A stretch of DNA of 64,000 nucleotides. Source: Pseudomonadota bacterium (GTDB lineage: Bacteria; Pseudomonadota; Alphaproteobacteria; Sphingomonadales; Sphingomonadaceae). The stretch spans positions 248,001 to 312,000 of the forward strand of contig JAEXAW010000006.1 of the NCBI GenBank assembly GCA_023458055.1, in the 5' to 3' direction. The notes below the pieces were generated by a model that was not told the DNA's origin, did not search any database, and saw nothing but the letters and a program-made list of their open reading frames with translations. Positions 24,662 through 33,056 of this stretch are shown piece after piece. Positions within the stretch are counted from its first letter, which is position 1. Every line of letters starts with the position of its first letter. The position numbers and the translations under genes were made by a program.

Positions 24662-24687
24662 ACAGGTTCCAACCTGTGTCGATTTTT
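24662..24687 (+). terminator. Possible terminator after pdhB
   Basis: ACAGGTT (24662-24668) and AACCTGT (24671-24677) form a short stem, followed by GTCGATTTTT. It lies 160 bases after pdhB. The rest of the 24503-24712 spacer holds GGAGCC/GGCTCC and GCGACTTGAA/TTCAAGTCGC (24698-24721) hairpins, the latter covering the stop of the minus-strand pilus gene. No RNA gene was recognised. Confidence 0.4.
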
Positions 24688-24712
24688 ATGTCTCAGGGCG
24701 ACTTGAAAAGCT

Positions 24713-25393
24713 TCAAGTCGCGGAGCAGGCTGATTTTGTCGCGGTAGGGCTGGGATTCGTTACACCTGCGGCGAGATCACGCGAATCGCGAATTTGAAAC
24801 GCTGCCGTATAGGTGATTTTCCTGCTCGCCGCGCTCAGCCATTCTGCATACATTACAGGCTTGTACCGGTAAGTGACCTGAACAAACATGATAGCAGAAT
24901 CCTTGGGCGCCAGAACTTTGTTGCCCGTTGGCCCCATACCACCGCTGACGATCTGTCCTTCGGTGCCATATGAAGAAGGATAAGGGCCTTTACCAAAACA
25001 GCGCTGCCAGTGGATATATTGCTGGTTGGTCGCATTTTGTTCAAGGCTGGATAGAACGATACGCCCACGGTTGGCGAAATCAAGCTTGTTCGCTTGGATA
25101 TCCGCGCCCTTGAAGATGTCATTAACATCCAGTTCGCGCATTTGCGGCGACGCAAGGTTGGTGTTGTTCTGGCTGCGAGAGGCATTGTCCGCGACCGTCA
25201 GCGCAAGCTGGCTGATTGCTGTGTGGGTCGTAATATAGTTCATATATTCCGCACCACCGAACCCGATGAGCATGAAGAAGGGCAGACCAGCTGCGAACTC
25301 CATCAAAACGGTGCCTTGATTGGCGTTGCGGAGGGGATTGTTCGCAAACCGACGGCGGATTCGGGCCATAGGCGTGATGAAAATGCCGGTCAT
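24713..25393 (-). CDS. TadE-like pilus protein
   Basis: The product is 226 residues from the ATG at 25393, which overlaps the upstream stop (ATGA) and has GGAG seven bases before it; an ATG at 25399 has too short a spacer. After a basic N-terminus, the TadE-type hydrophobic helix QGTVLMEFAAGLPFFMLIGFGGAEYMNYITTH is seen near residues 24-55, with the Glu at the prepilin-like position. The rest is a periplasmic domain with two cysteines and ends CSAT. It should be a minor pseudopilin of a Tad-type pilus. It is the last of three genes in the operon. Confidence 0.82.
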   Translation of the reverse strand: MTGIFITPMARIRRRFANNPLRNANQGTVLMEFAAGLPFFMLIGFGGAEYMNYITTHTAISQLALTVADNASRSQNNTNLASPQMRELDVNDIFKGADIQANKLDFANRGRIVLSSLEQNATNQQYIHWQRCFGKGPYPSSYGTEGQIVSGGMGPTGNKVLAPKDSAIMFVQVTYRYKPVMYAEWLSAASRKITYTAAFQIRDSRDLAAGVTNPSPTATKSACSAT

Positions 25394-25992
25394 GAACATG
25401 CTCCTTGGCTCGGCTTTCTCTGGCTGGCAAAAGGCTGGTTACGCAAGGTGGTTTTGGCAACCATCGTCGCATTCTTGTTTCCACCGATGAAGGCAGTAAG
25501 CGGGAAGAAGCGCGGAAAAGTCATGGTGACGGTCAAAACCACCACGTCCGATGCGCCACCTTGACCCGCTCCACCGTTAGCGTCCCATGTCCCGTTGCCG
25601 TTCTTGTCATCAAATGGTTCGCCATTGTCACAAACCGCATTACTGTTCCCGTCCGTGAACTTTTCTGGTGTGCCGATGTCGCTGAAATTATTATAGGATT
25701 TGCGATCAAACTGTAACGTGGCCGACGGGTTTACCGCTTTCACCCGGTCTTTGATCATATTGTTCAAGGCCGTCTGATCGGAGTTATAAGCTTCAAGGCT
25801 GGACAGACGCCCGGCCTCGGCAACCGCGCCGTTCAACACCGCCTGACCATAATATAAATGGCCCATATCGAAGGTGCCGACCATGAACATCATCAAGGGG
25901 AAAAAGATCAACCCCATTTCAACCGCAGAAACGGCCTGCTCGTCGTCACGAACCGAGCGTAGCCGACGTGCAAGCGCCCGTCCTTTAATCAT
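25390..25992 (-). CDS. TadE-family pilus protein with Asp/Asn-rich loop
   Basis: The 200-residue product starts at the ATG at 25992, overlapping the TadG-like stop by four bases. The TadE helix is EQAVSAVEMGLIFFPLMMFM, with Glu at the processing-site position, followed by DMGHLYYGQAVLNGAVAEAGR. Residues about 115-145 are rich in Asp, Asn and Gly (FTDGNSNAVCDNGEPFDDKN, then GNGTWDANGG), which looks like a calcium-binding loop of the thrombospondin-3/dockerin kind. A membrane-proximal SDVVVLTVTMTFPRFFPL ends the domain. Calcium binding is inferred from the motif. Confidence 0.82.
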   Translation of the reverse strand: MIKGRALARRLRSVRDDEQAVSAVEMGLIFFPLMMFMVGTFDMGHLYYGQAVLNGAVAEAGRLSSLEAYNSDQTALNNMIKDRVKAVNPSATLQFDRKSYNNFSDIGTPEKFTDGNSNAVCDNGEPFDDKNGNGTWDANGGAGQGGASDVVVLTVTMTFPRFFPLTAFIGGNKNATMVAKTTLRNQPFASQRKPSQGACS

Positions 25993-27659
25993 TGCGAGAC
26001 CCTCAGGAAGGTGATGCGTTGCGCGATATCCTTGAATTTTTGCTCAAGCTGAGTCGAGTTATCGGCCTTGAATGCCAAGCCTGGCGAGGAGCAGCTGGTA
26101 AGGTTCGAGTTCAGCGTCGATCCGGAACCGAAACTGATCACCCAAACGGTTGACTGACCCGTGGTTTTGGCTGCATTACAGGCCGCTAAGAACCGCGCAT
26201 TGTGGCGACTGGTCATCTCGCTTTTGTCGGTGGTGGGGGCACCGGTAATCCGGCCCTCCATCGCTTCCACGCCATAGGCACTGTAGCTGCGCGAGTCGGG
26301 GCTCATATCACCGTCCGTCATGAAGATGATGTGCCGTGATTGTGGAAGACCATTGGCGGGTAGCTTGGTATTGTCATCTTTGAAAATACCAACCGGGGCA
26401 ATCCAGCGCGCGCCCCATATCATGCCGATGTCATGATAAGTACCGCCAATCGGAACCAAATTGTCAACGTAAGTTTGCACTGTGGATTTATCGCTTTTTG
26501 ACATATCGGTCAGGCGCATGGCTTCGGAGGGACACGCTCCAAATGACGTATGGTCTGGTGTTGTTGTGCCATTCGGCCATTTGCCTTTGTCGTCCATGGC
26601 ATAATGACCATATTCGCTAGTCGTATTCAGCCTCTTGGCGCTGCTAGGGTATGCGTTTAACAAATCCGTCACAGGGCGGGCGTAAACCAGCCGCGGAATA
26701 TGGGGTTTCCAGCTGTCAGCTCCACCTGAAGGTTTGTAAGAAATGTCAAGGTCTTTCGCGCCCGACGGCACGCTACTGCCACTGGAAAAAGCAACCGTCG
26801 ATAATTCTTCGATACAGCCGTTCCATGCCGGTAGCGTGACATTGGCGCCCGCATAGTCAATCGGCGCTGAATAGGAAGTGCCGCCCGCGAATGCCGACAG
26901 TCCGGAATAAGCGATGGGTTGATAATTATATTGCCAACGAGAGTTCATGCTGGACCAGTTGGAGGAGCGCGATTGATACGTATTCGAGTCCCCAATATAT
27001 TTTGAATCTTCGGCTCGGACCAACTTGCCCACGTTGACGTTGCTCGAATAGGGCACGAAGCCGATACGGATGCGCGAGGTCGGCGTTTTTGCGTCCATAA
27101 TCGTCGTGAAAAAGGACATCACGGCTTTGCGCAGACCCACGATTTTCGACGTAGTGTCCGTCGAGCTCGCCTTCTCCAACATTGAACCCGTCGTATCGAG
27201 GACAAACACGATATCCACGTTCGAAATTTCGAGCCGCGCATTGCAGCTGACATTAAGGACCTTGTCGGCCATGCCGAATATTTTCATGACCGTCGCTGGC
27301 ATGGTCGTGGTCGCGGTGCCCTTGATTTCGGAGGCGTTGACGCCTTCAGTGTCAAAGGATGTGTTCGACGATCCATAGGTATTCGCGGGGTAGTTGAAGT
27401 TGAACATCGCCAACCCTTTGGCCTTGGCGGTGTCGCTGAGACTTCCCGTGTTGGCCATTTCCTTACGCGCCGCCAGTGCGCCCGCATCGCAGGCCTGTTG
27501 CAGACGGTTCTTGGCAGAGTAATAGCGCGCGAGATCGACGCCAGAGCCAATCATCGCCATCATCGGGAACATCATACCCGCCGTGATCCACATGACGTTC
27601 GCTGCTTCATTTCTGAACAGCTGACGGCACCGGCTATTCCGGACCTTATCGTTGCGCAT
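25989..27659 (-). CDS. TadG-like protein with VWA domain
   Basis: The 556-residue product has an N-terminal TadG-type segment (ANVMWITAGMMFPMMAMIGS) and the helix VDLARYYSAKNRLQQACDAGALAARKEM. A von Willebrand A domain follows from about 150, with the metal site VFVLDTTGSMLEKAS and the late MTDGDMSPDSRSYS, and ends near FKDIAQRITFLRVSQ. TadG proteins secure the Tad pilus or its tip to the envelope. It is first in the three-gene operon (stop overlaps next start). The secretion ATPase and other Tad core genes are not in the window. Promoter region: see 27717-27806. Confidence 0.88.
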   Translation of the reverse strand: MRNDKVRNSRCRQLFRNEAANVMWITAGMMFPMMAMIGSGVDLARYYSAKNRLQQACDAGALAARKEMANTGSLSDTAKAKGLAMFNFNYPANTYGSSNTSFDTEGVNASEIKGTATTTMPATVMKIFGMADKVLNVSCNARLEISNVDIVFVLDTTGSMLEKASSTDTTSKIVGLRKAVMSFFTTIMDAKTPTSRIRIGFVPYSSNVNVGKLVRAEDSKYIGDSNTYQSRSSNWSSMNSRWQYNYQPIAYSGLSAFAGGTSYSAPIDYAGANVTLPAWNGCIEELSTVAFSSGSSVPSGAKDLDISYKPSGGADSWKPHIPRLVYARPVTDLLNAYPSSAKRLNTTSEYGHYAMDDKGKWPNGTTTPDHTSFGACPSEAMRLTDMSKSDKSTVQTYVDNLVPIGGTYHDIGMIWGARWIAPVGIFKDDNTKLPANGLPQSRHIIFMTDGDMSPDSRSYSAYGVEAMEGRITGAPTTDKSEMTSRHNARFLAACNAAKTTGQSTVWVISFGSGSTLNSNLTSCSSPGLAFKADNSTQLEQKFKDIAQRITFLRVSQ

Positions 27660-27716
27660 GCGCTATTGCCCCTGTTGCAATCGTCGGTCCGGTTGTTACG
27701 CGTGCCTTGCGACGAT

Positions 27717-27806
27717 CGGAAATCATTTCCGCTAATGTGGGTTAACCACCTTGGATTCGGGCATAGACGAAACAGGGTTTACACCAGAACAAAAAAAATG
27801 GTTAAC
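27717..27806. promoter_or_regulatory. Divergent promoter region with CtrA-like half-sites
   Basis: The spacer between the tadG-like gene and 27827 holds an exact dyad CGGAAAT-C-ATTTCCG (27717-27731), TTAACCAC (27742-27749) and ATGGTTAA (27799-27806), whose complement TTAACCAT is the CtrA half-site. Pilus genes are CtrA targets in Caulobacter; binding here is inference. Confidence 0.4.
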
Positions 27807-27826
27807 ACGACGGTAAGGATAACAAC

Positions 27827-28516
27827 ATGTTAACGGTTGACGAGGGCGCAAATGGGGGAATCCTTGCATCTGGCTTGCCCCTTTCTTGTTTGCATCCTCT
27901 TATTTTTACAATTTTTTCCAAACATGACCGGGCTGCGGTCGGTGCTTTATGGCAGCTGGACCGGGTGTTGGCGCAGCAATTGCAATTGGCGCGCGACCCT
28001 GTCCTCACTGCGATGCGACTTTTATGGTGGGAGCAGCAAATCGAACAGGCTGCAAGCGGGGCAATCATAACGCAGCATCCGGTCTTGGATGCACTAGTCG
28101 CCAACTTTGACCCGCACGCGCTTAAACCTATTGCAGCGTTACCGGCTCATTGGGCGCAGTTCGCGGAAACGGAACCGTTGGGCGTTGAGAATATAGAGTA
28201 TTTTGCCGCAGCACGAGGGCGGATTTTGTTCGAACAAACCGCGCGGATAATCAAGGGCAAAACCCCTTTGGTTACGGACCTGGTTCATCAGGCGGGGCGT
28301 TATTGGGCATTGATTGACGTGGCGAGCCATTTGTCTGATCCGCGGAAGGCCGCCGCGATATTTTCTCTCGCTTCGGCGCCTATAGAAGGTCGCCTGCTCC
28401 CCAAGCCGCTGGCCGCGCTGATGATGCTGGCGCGCATGCGTGCGGGCTCGCAAGGTACAATCCGCCCGGTCGCTGAACAATTAGCCATATTGCGTTTATC
28501 GCTGTTCAGGGGCTAG
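27827..28516 (+). CDS. Squalene/phytoene synthase-like protein
   Basis: The 229-residue product starts at the ATG at 27827 with AAGGA upstream. The stretch ARDPVLTAMRLLWWEQQIEQ followed by HPVLDALVANF is the signature seen in squalene/phytoene synthase relatives of the NDUFAF6 kind. The Asp-rich motifs that bind the diphosphates in true synthases (DxxxD) are not visible, so a catalytic role is doubtful; NDUFAF6-type proteins help respiratory complex assembly. The protein is shorter than real synthases. It precedes the EF-hand and trmFO genes and is divergent from the pilus operon. Confidence 0.7.
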   Translation: MLTVDEGANGGILASGLPLSCLHPLIFTIFSKHDRAAVGALWQLDRVLAQQLQLARDPVLTAMRLLWWEQQIEQAASGAIITQHPVLDALVANFDPHALKPIAALPAHWAQFAETEPLGVENIEYFAAARGRILFEQTARIIKGKTPLVTDLVHQAGRYWALIDVASHLSDPRKAAAIFSLASAPIEGRLLPKPLAALMMLARMRAGSQGTIRPVAEQLAILRLSLFRG

Positions 28517-28554
28517 ACTCGCTCTTGCCTGAACAAGGCGAGGAAAGGGTGGGT

Positions 28555-29034
28555 ATGAAGGGCTTTCTTGGCGGCGCAGTGTCGGCTCTGTTACTGATGC
28601 TTGGTGGCTGGATGCTGTGGCAAGGGCGGAGCGCGGCGGTTGCCGAACAACAAAATAACGCCGGATTGGTTGGCGACGAGGCCCCGGAACCGCTCACTTT
28701 GCCTGAAGGTGCGCAGGGATTGCACGGCAAGGCGCCTCCCGGACTGCCGCAGCCACCCCACGTCGCGGCGAAAACCCGAGAAGAAAAACGCTTCAATCGC
28801 TACGACAAAGACCGTGACGATGTGATTACGCGGATCGAGCTTATGGGCAGCCGAACCAAGGATTTCAAAAAACTCGATACGGACGGCAACAACCTGCTGA
28901 GTTTTGAAGAATGGGCGGTGAAGACCTCCGAAAAATTTGCGACCGCCGACGCCGACCGTAATGGCAGGCTCACGCGCGCGGAATTTGCAACGACCGCGAC
29001 GAAACCTAAGCCAAAGGCTGCGTGCGCTTGTTAG
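28555..29034 (+). CDS. EF-hand protein with N-terminal membrane anchor
   Basis: From the ATG at 28555 (GGAAAGG upstream) the product has 159 residues; a TTG at 28525 would add ten. Residues about 4-23 form a membrane helix or uncleaved signal (FLGGAVSALLLMLGGWMLWQ). A Pro-rich linker leads to three EF-hand loops: DKDRDDVITRIE, DTDGNNLLSFEE and DADRNGRLTRAE, with the Asp/Glu ligands largely in place. The tail is KPKPKAACAC. It is likely a periplasmic calcium-binding protein of unknown role. Its stop overlaps the trmFO stop by four bases on opposite strands. Confidence 0.85.
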   Translation: MKGFLGGAVSALLLMLGGWMLWQGRSAAVAEQQNNAGLVGDEAPEPLTLPEGAQGLHGKAPPGLPQPPHVAAKTREEKRFNRYDKDRDDVITRIELMGSRTKDFKKLDTDGNNLLSFEEWAVKTSEKFATADADRNGRLTRAEFATTATKPKPKAACAC

Positions 29035-30377
29035 GCGAACGCTGCATCCTTCATCCATGACGCGAGATCATCGCGCGCCCGCGCGGTCACGGCGGCCTTG
29101 CGCTGTTTCTTATGAACCTTGTCATCGAGCGGCGCGAACAGTCCGAAATTGACATTCATTGGCTGATAACTCGCGGCGTCTGCCCCGCCGGTAATATGGC
29201 CAAGCAGGGCGCCAAGCGCGGTCGTGGCGGGCGGCAGTGCCAGCGTTCGTCCGGCAAGCTCCGCTGCCGCAAAGCGTCCGGCGAGCAAGCCGATGGCGCT
29301 CGATTCCACATAGCCTTCGCAGCCGGTGATCTGCCCGGCGAAACGGATATGCGGCGATGACTTGAGGCGCAGCGTTCCATCCAGCAGCTCGGGCGATTTG
29401 ATGAAAGTGTTGCGGTGAAGCCCGCCCAGCCGCGCAAATTCGGCCTTTTCCAGCCCCGGAATAGTGCGGAACAAGCGCACCTGCTCGGCATGTTTGAGCT
29501 TGGTCTGGAAGCCCACCATATTCCATAAGGTGCCGAGCGCATTATCCTGACGCAATTGCACCACGGCGTGCGGCCAGCGTCCGGTTTTGGGATCGTCCAG
29601 CCCGACCGGTTTCATCGGCCCGAAGCGCAGCGTGTCGAGCCCGCGCGATGCCATCACCTCAATCGGCATACAGCCTTCAAAATAGGGGGTGTTGGATTCC
29701 CATTCCTTGAACTCGGTCTTTTCGCCGTCCATCAAGCCTTGGTGAAAGGCGAGATATTGCTCCTTGGTCATGGGGCAGTTGATATAATCCTTGCCGTCGC
29801 CTTCGGGCCCGACCTTGTCCCAGCGACTGGCCATCCAGCAAATATCCATGTCGATGCTATCGCGATAAATGATCGGGGCGATGGCATCAAAAAAGGCGAG
29901 GGCATCCTTGCCGGTCGCTTGCCCGATCTGTCCGGCAAGTGCGGGTGCGGTCAGCGGGCCGGTGGCGACGATGGTCAAGCCTTCGCCAGGCATGACATCA
30001 ATGCGTTCGCGCACGATCTCGATATTTTCGTGCGCCTCCAGCGCCTTGGTCACGTTTTCCGAGAAAATATCCCGGTCAACCGCCAGCGCGCTGCCTGCGG
30101 GCACCTTGGTCTTGTCCGCGCTCGCCATGATGAGCGAGCCGAGCTTGCGCATCTCCTGATGGAGCAGGCCGACCGCGTTATTTTCTGCATCGTCCGAGCG
30201 GAAACTGTTGGAACAGACCAGTTCGGCGAGACCATCGGTCTGGTGCGCCGGCGTCTGGTCGCCGCTCCCGCGCATTTCGGACAGGCGCACCTTGACGCCC
30301 GCTTGCGCCAATTGCCAGGCGGCTTCCGATCCGGCGAGGCCGCCGCCGATGATATGGACTTGATAGGCTGGTTTCAT
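29031..30377 (-). CDS. trmFO: tRNA (uracil-54) methyltransferase TrmFO
   Basis: The 448-residue product starts at the ATG at 30377 with the FAD-binding motif VHIIGGGLAGSEAAWQLAQAG. Conserved TrmFO pieces follow: ELVCSNSFRSDDAENNAVGLLHQEM, NCPMTKEQY, FEGCMPIEVMASRG, GFQTKLKHAEQ, and a C-terminal GQITGCEGYVESSAIGLLAGR. It makes ribothymidine at tRNA position 54 using methylene-tetrahydrofolate and FAD. The spacing to the lysoplasmalogenase-like gene, divergent on the plus strand, is about 80 bases. Confidence 0.97.
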   Translation of the reverse strand: MKPAYQVHIIGGGLAGSEAAWQLAQAGVKVRLSEMRGSGDQTPAHQTDGLAELVCSNSFRSDDAENNAVGLLHQEMRKLGSLIMASADKTKVPAGSALAVDRDIFSENVTKALEAHENIEIVRERIDVMPGEGLTIVATGPLTAPALAGQIGQATGKDALAFFDAIAPIIYRDSIDMDICWMASRWDKVGPEGDGKDYINCPMTKEQYLAFHQGLMDGEKTEFKEWESNTPYFEGCMPIEVMASRGLDTLRFGPMKPVGLDDPKTGRWPHAVVQLRQDNALGTLWNMVGFQTKLKHAEQVRLFRTIPGLEKAEFARLGGLHRNTFIKSPELLDGTLRLKSSPHIRFAGQITGCEGYVESSAIGLLAGRFAAAELAGRTLALPPATTALGALLGHITGGADAASYQPMNVNFGLFAPLDDKVHKKQRKAAVTARARDDLASWMKDAAFA

Positions 30378-30454
30378 TACCCGCCCTTAACCAACAGCGG
30401 CTAGACACGCAATTGGGCCACGCTAATGAAGCGCGCAGCAGGGAGCAAATTCTA

Positions 30455-31114
30455 ATGAACAGCATGAAGTTGAAAGCGATGCCTTTATTCTGGGCGGCGA
30501 TCCTTGCGGGGGCTTCTTATATGCTCGTCGTCACCAATGGCTGGAGCGGGCCGCTGTTCACGGCGTGGAAAGGGCTCGGCGTCGGGTTGCTGGCGCTATG
30601 GGCCGCGGCGAACGCGCAAAGCCGCGATGGCTGGCTGATTGCGCTGGTGATGGCCTTGGGCGCGGCGGGCGATGTGCTTCTCGATGCGATGGGCTTGGAA
30701 GTTGGCGGCACGGTTTTTGCGCTCGGGCATATGGTTGCGTTCTGGCTATATTTTCGCAACCGGCGCGCGGCGCTCACTGGCTCGCAGAAACTGTTGGGAT
30801 TGCTGACCGTTCCGCTGGCCGTATTCGCCGCGTGGCGCTTGCCGGGGGCGACCGAAGGCGCGCTCCATGCCGCGCTCTACACCTTGTTTGTCGCGGCGAT
30901 GGCGGCCACCGCCTGGATCAGCCGCTTCCCGCGCTACCGCACCGGCATCGGGGCGATGATGTTCCTTGCGAGCGACCTCTTCATTTTCTCGCGCTACGGA
31001 TTGCTCAAGGGCAGCCTGTTGCCGACCCTTATGGTGTGGCCGCTCTATTTCGGCGGACAGGCGCTCATCGTGTGGGGCGTGGTCACCACCTTGCGCGCTG
31101 ATAGCCGGGATTGA
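30455..31114 (+). CDS. YhhN-family membrane protein (lysoplasmalogenase)
   Basis: From the ATG at 30455 (AGGGAG upstream) the product is 219 residues with about eight membrane segments. The family hallmarks are GAAGDVLLDAMG (Asp pair in the second third), FALGHMVAFWLYF, and MMFLASDLFIFSRYGL near the end. Members of the YhhN/TMEM86 family hydrolyse lysoplasmalogens, but the bacterial substrate is unsettled. The conserved Asp and His residues expected for the active site are present. It stands alone, between trmFO and the PAS-GGDEF gene. Confidence 0.88.
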   Translation: MNSMKLKAMPLFWAAILAGASYMLVVTNGWSGPLFTAWKGLGVGLLALWAAANAQSRDGWLIALVMALGAAGDVLLDAMGLEVGGTVFALGHMVAFWLYFRNRRAALTGSQKLLGLLTVPLAVFAAWRLPGATEGALHAALYTLFVAAMAATAWISRFPRYRTGIGAMMFLASDLFIFSRYGLLKGSLLPTLMVWPLYFGGQALIVWGVVTTLRADSRD

Positions 31115-31197
31115 ACTTTATCCGATATTTAGTTGAAGTTAACCGTTTAGCGAGTAACAGCATAGCCAAGCGTTGAGTCAGCAATAGGACCAACACC

Positions 31198-32232
31198 ATG
31201 TTCACGGGGTCGCAATCCGTAACAGGGAGAATGGGAGTGGCGCGGATATTAAGTATGCCGAACGGCTATGCCGGGACGGACCATTATCGTCGTGTGGATA
31301 CGACTACCCAGGATGAAGCGACGCTTTACAAGGCCCTGCTTGAATCGACGATGGCGATTCCTTGGAAGATTGACTACCGCACTAAAGCGTTTGTTTATGT
31401 CGGGCCGCAGATCGAAACACTGCTGGGTTGGGATCGCGGCAGCTGGAAGCGGGTCGAAGACTGGGTTGCACTGATCCATCCCGATGATCGCGGACAACAA
31501 GTCATCAATTTGTGCGACAGCAGCGAAAAAATCACGCTCGATCACGAAGCGGATTACCGCATCCGTACCAAAAACGGCAATTATGTGTGGATCCGTGACG
31601 TTGTCCATGTGGTGCGCGACGAGGCGGGCGCGGTCGAAAGCCTGATCGGCTTTATGTTCGACATTTCCGAACGCAAAAAAATGGAAAAAGCGCTGGAGGA
31701 GCTCCAGAAAAAGCTGGAAATCCTGTCGTTCGAGGACGGCCTCACCAAGGTTTCAAACCGTCGGCTATTCGATCAGCGGCTCATCGAAAATTGGGACGAT
31801 GCGTTGCGCACCCGAACCCCGCTGTCGCTGATCCTGCTCGATATCGACCGGTTCAAGGATTATAATGATCATTATGGCCATTTGCGCGGCGATGAATGTC
31901 TGGTGCAAATCGCCACGGCAACACGCGGCGTCGTGGCTCGCCCGCGCGATATCGTGGCGCGTTATGGGGGCGAAGAATTTGTCCTGCTGTTGCCTGATAC
32001 CGATGAAGCAGGAGCTATCCATATTGCACAGATGTGCCATCAGGCCGTCCGCGACTTGAGGTTGCCGCATGCACCCGGCACCGGGGCAACTTTTGTCAGC
32101 GTGAGCATCGGCGTTGGCACCATCGTACCCCGAAAGGGCGATGACGCGCGCAGCTTTGTCGAGCAGGTGGATCGACGGCTCTATGCGGCCAAGCAACTGG
32201 GCCGTGACCGGGTGGTGGCGTCAGGCAACTGA
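31198..32232 (+). CDS. PAS-GGDEF diguanylate cyclase
   Basis: The 344-residue product starts at the ATG at 31198 with AGGA eight bases upstream; internal Met at 12 and 20 are alternatives. Residues about 45-160 form a PAS-like sensor with a PAC motif (ADYRIRTKNGNYVWIRDVVH, GFMFDISERKKME). A coiled linker leads to the GGDEF domain (175-344), with the active motif GGEEF at 257-261 and an inhibitory I-site RPRD at 248-251. It should make c-di-GMP with feedback inhibition. No membrane segment is seen, so it is cytoplasmic. TTAACCGT at 31139 resembles a CtrA half-site. Confidence 0.92.
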   Translation: MFTGSQSVTGRMGVARILSMPNGYAGTDHYRRVDTTTQDEATLYKALLESTMAIPWKIDYRTKAFVYVGPQIETLLGWDRGSWKRVEDWVALIHPDDRGQQVINLCDSSEKITLDHEADYRIRTKNGNYVWIRDVVHVVRDEAGAVESLIGFMFDISERKKMEKALEELQKKLEILSFEDGLTKVSNRRLFDQRLIENWDDALRTRTPLSLILLDIDRFKDYNDHYGHLRGDECLVQIATATRGVVARPRDIVARYGGEEFVLLLPDTDEAGAIHIAQMCHQAVRDLRLPHAPGTGATFVSVSIGVGTIVPRKGDDARSFVEQVDRRLYAAKQLGRDRVVASGN

Positions 32233-32295
32233 CCGCACGCGCGAGCAGGACAGCGGAAGGGTGGGCGAACCGCGCGGCTTCTGCTATAAGAGCGC

Positions 32296-32736
32296 ATGGC
32301 TAAACCGCATATTTTTACCATCGGCTATGAAAAGACGACGCAGGCCGAATTTATAGCCGCACTAAAGGCGGCGGGCGTTGCGCAAATCATCGACATCCGC
32401 GCGCGACCCATTTCGCGTAAACCCGGTTTTTCCAAAAATATGCTGGCAGCGAGCCTTGCTGCGGAGGGTATCGGCTATCTCGGACTTCCCGCGCTTGGCA
32501 CTCCCCCCGATGGGCGGGCAGCCGCGCTGGACCACCGACTGTCGGACCTCGACCGCATCTACAGCGCCCAGCTTGAAACGCCCGAAGCCGAACTTGCCGT
32601 TCAGCAATTGAAGGAGGCGGTTACCGAAAAGCCGTCGGCCTTGCTTTGTTACGAGCGTGACCCGACCTATTGCCATCGCACCTTATTGCGCGAGAAAAAG
32701 TTGCGCGATTATCCCGCTACCGACCTTTATGCCTGA
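32296..32736 (+). CDS. DUF488 family protein
   Basis: The 146-residue product matches DUF488: IFTIGYEKTTQAEFIAAL at the start, IIDIRARPISRKPGFSKN, and ALLCYERDPTYCHR (Cys-x-Glu-x3-x3-Cys-His) as the hallmark near residue 113. The family is thought to be an enzyme of unknown substrate. The start ATG at 32296 has no strong ribosome site. It is convergent with the DUF952 gene, the two overlapping by ten bases. Confidence 0.9.
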   Translation: MAKPHIFTIGYEKTTQAEFIAALKAAGVAQIIDIRARPISRKPGFSKNMLAASLAAEGIGYLGLPALGTPPDGRAAALDHRLSDLDRIYSAQLETPEAELAVQQLKEAVTEKPSALLCYERDPTYCHRTLLREKKLRDYPATDLYA

Positions 32737-33041
32737 GCATCGTGCGGTCGCGAGGAAAGCACCGCGCTCATCGGCAAAGCCCCGTAAATATGCGGGAAGA
32801 GCTGGCCGCCGCGCGCCTCTTCCCATTTGAGCTGTTCGCCGAACGGGGCAAGATCGACCTCGGCGATGACCAGGCCGGTTTGCCCCGCAAAATATTTGTC
32901 GAGCGTGCTTTGTAACTGTTCAGCGGTGGACAGGTGGATATAGCCATCTTCGAGATCGACCGGGGCACCGCGAAACACGCCGTCCGCCTCGAACTGCGCC
33001 CACTCGTCTGCGGTCAATATTTTATAAGCGACTTTGGTCAT
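32727..33041 (-). CDS. DUF952 family protein
   Basis: The 104-residue product reads AYKILTADEWAQFEADGVFRG, GYIHLSTAEQLQSTLDKYF and GLVIAEVDLAPF, the characteristic DUF952 pattern with HLST near residue 37, and ends near FPHIYGALPMSAV. DUF952 proteins are small and resemble ADP-ribosyltransferase-like folds, with no settled function. It follows the KOW-like gene by 15 bases, so they may be co-transcribed. Confidence 0.9.
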   Translation of the reverse strand: MTKVAYKILTADEWAQFEADGVFRGAPVDLEDGYIHLSTAEQLQSTLDKYFAGQTGLVIAEVDLAPFGEQLKWEEARGGQLFPHIYGALPMSAVLSSRPHDAQA

Positions 33042-33056
33042 CCGCGTTTGCCATCC

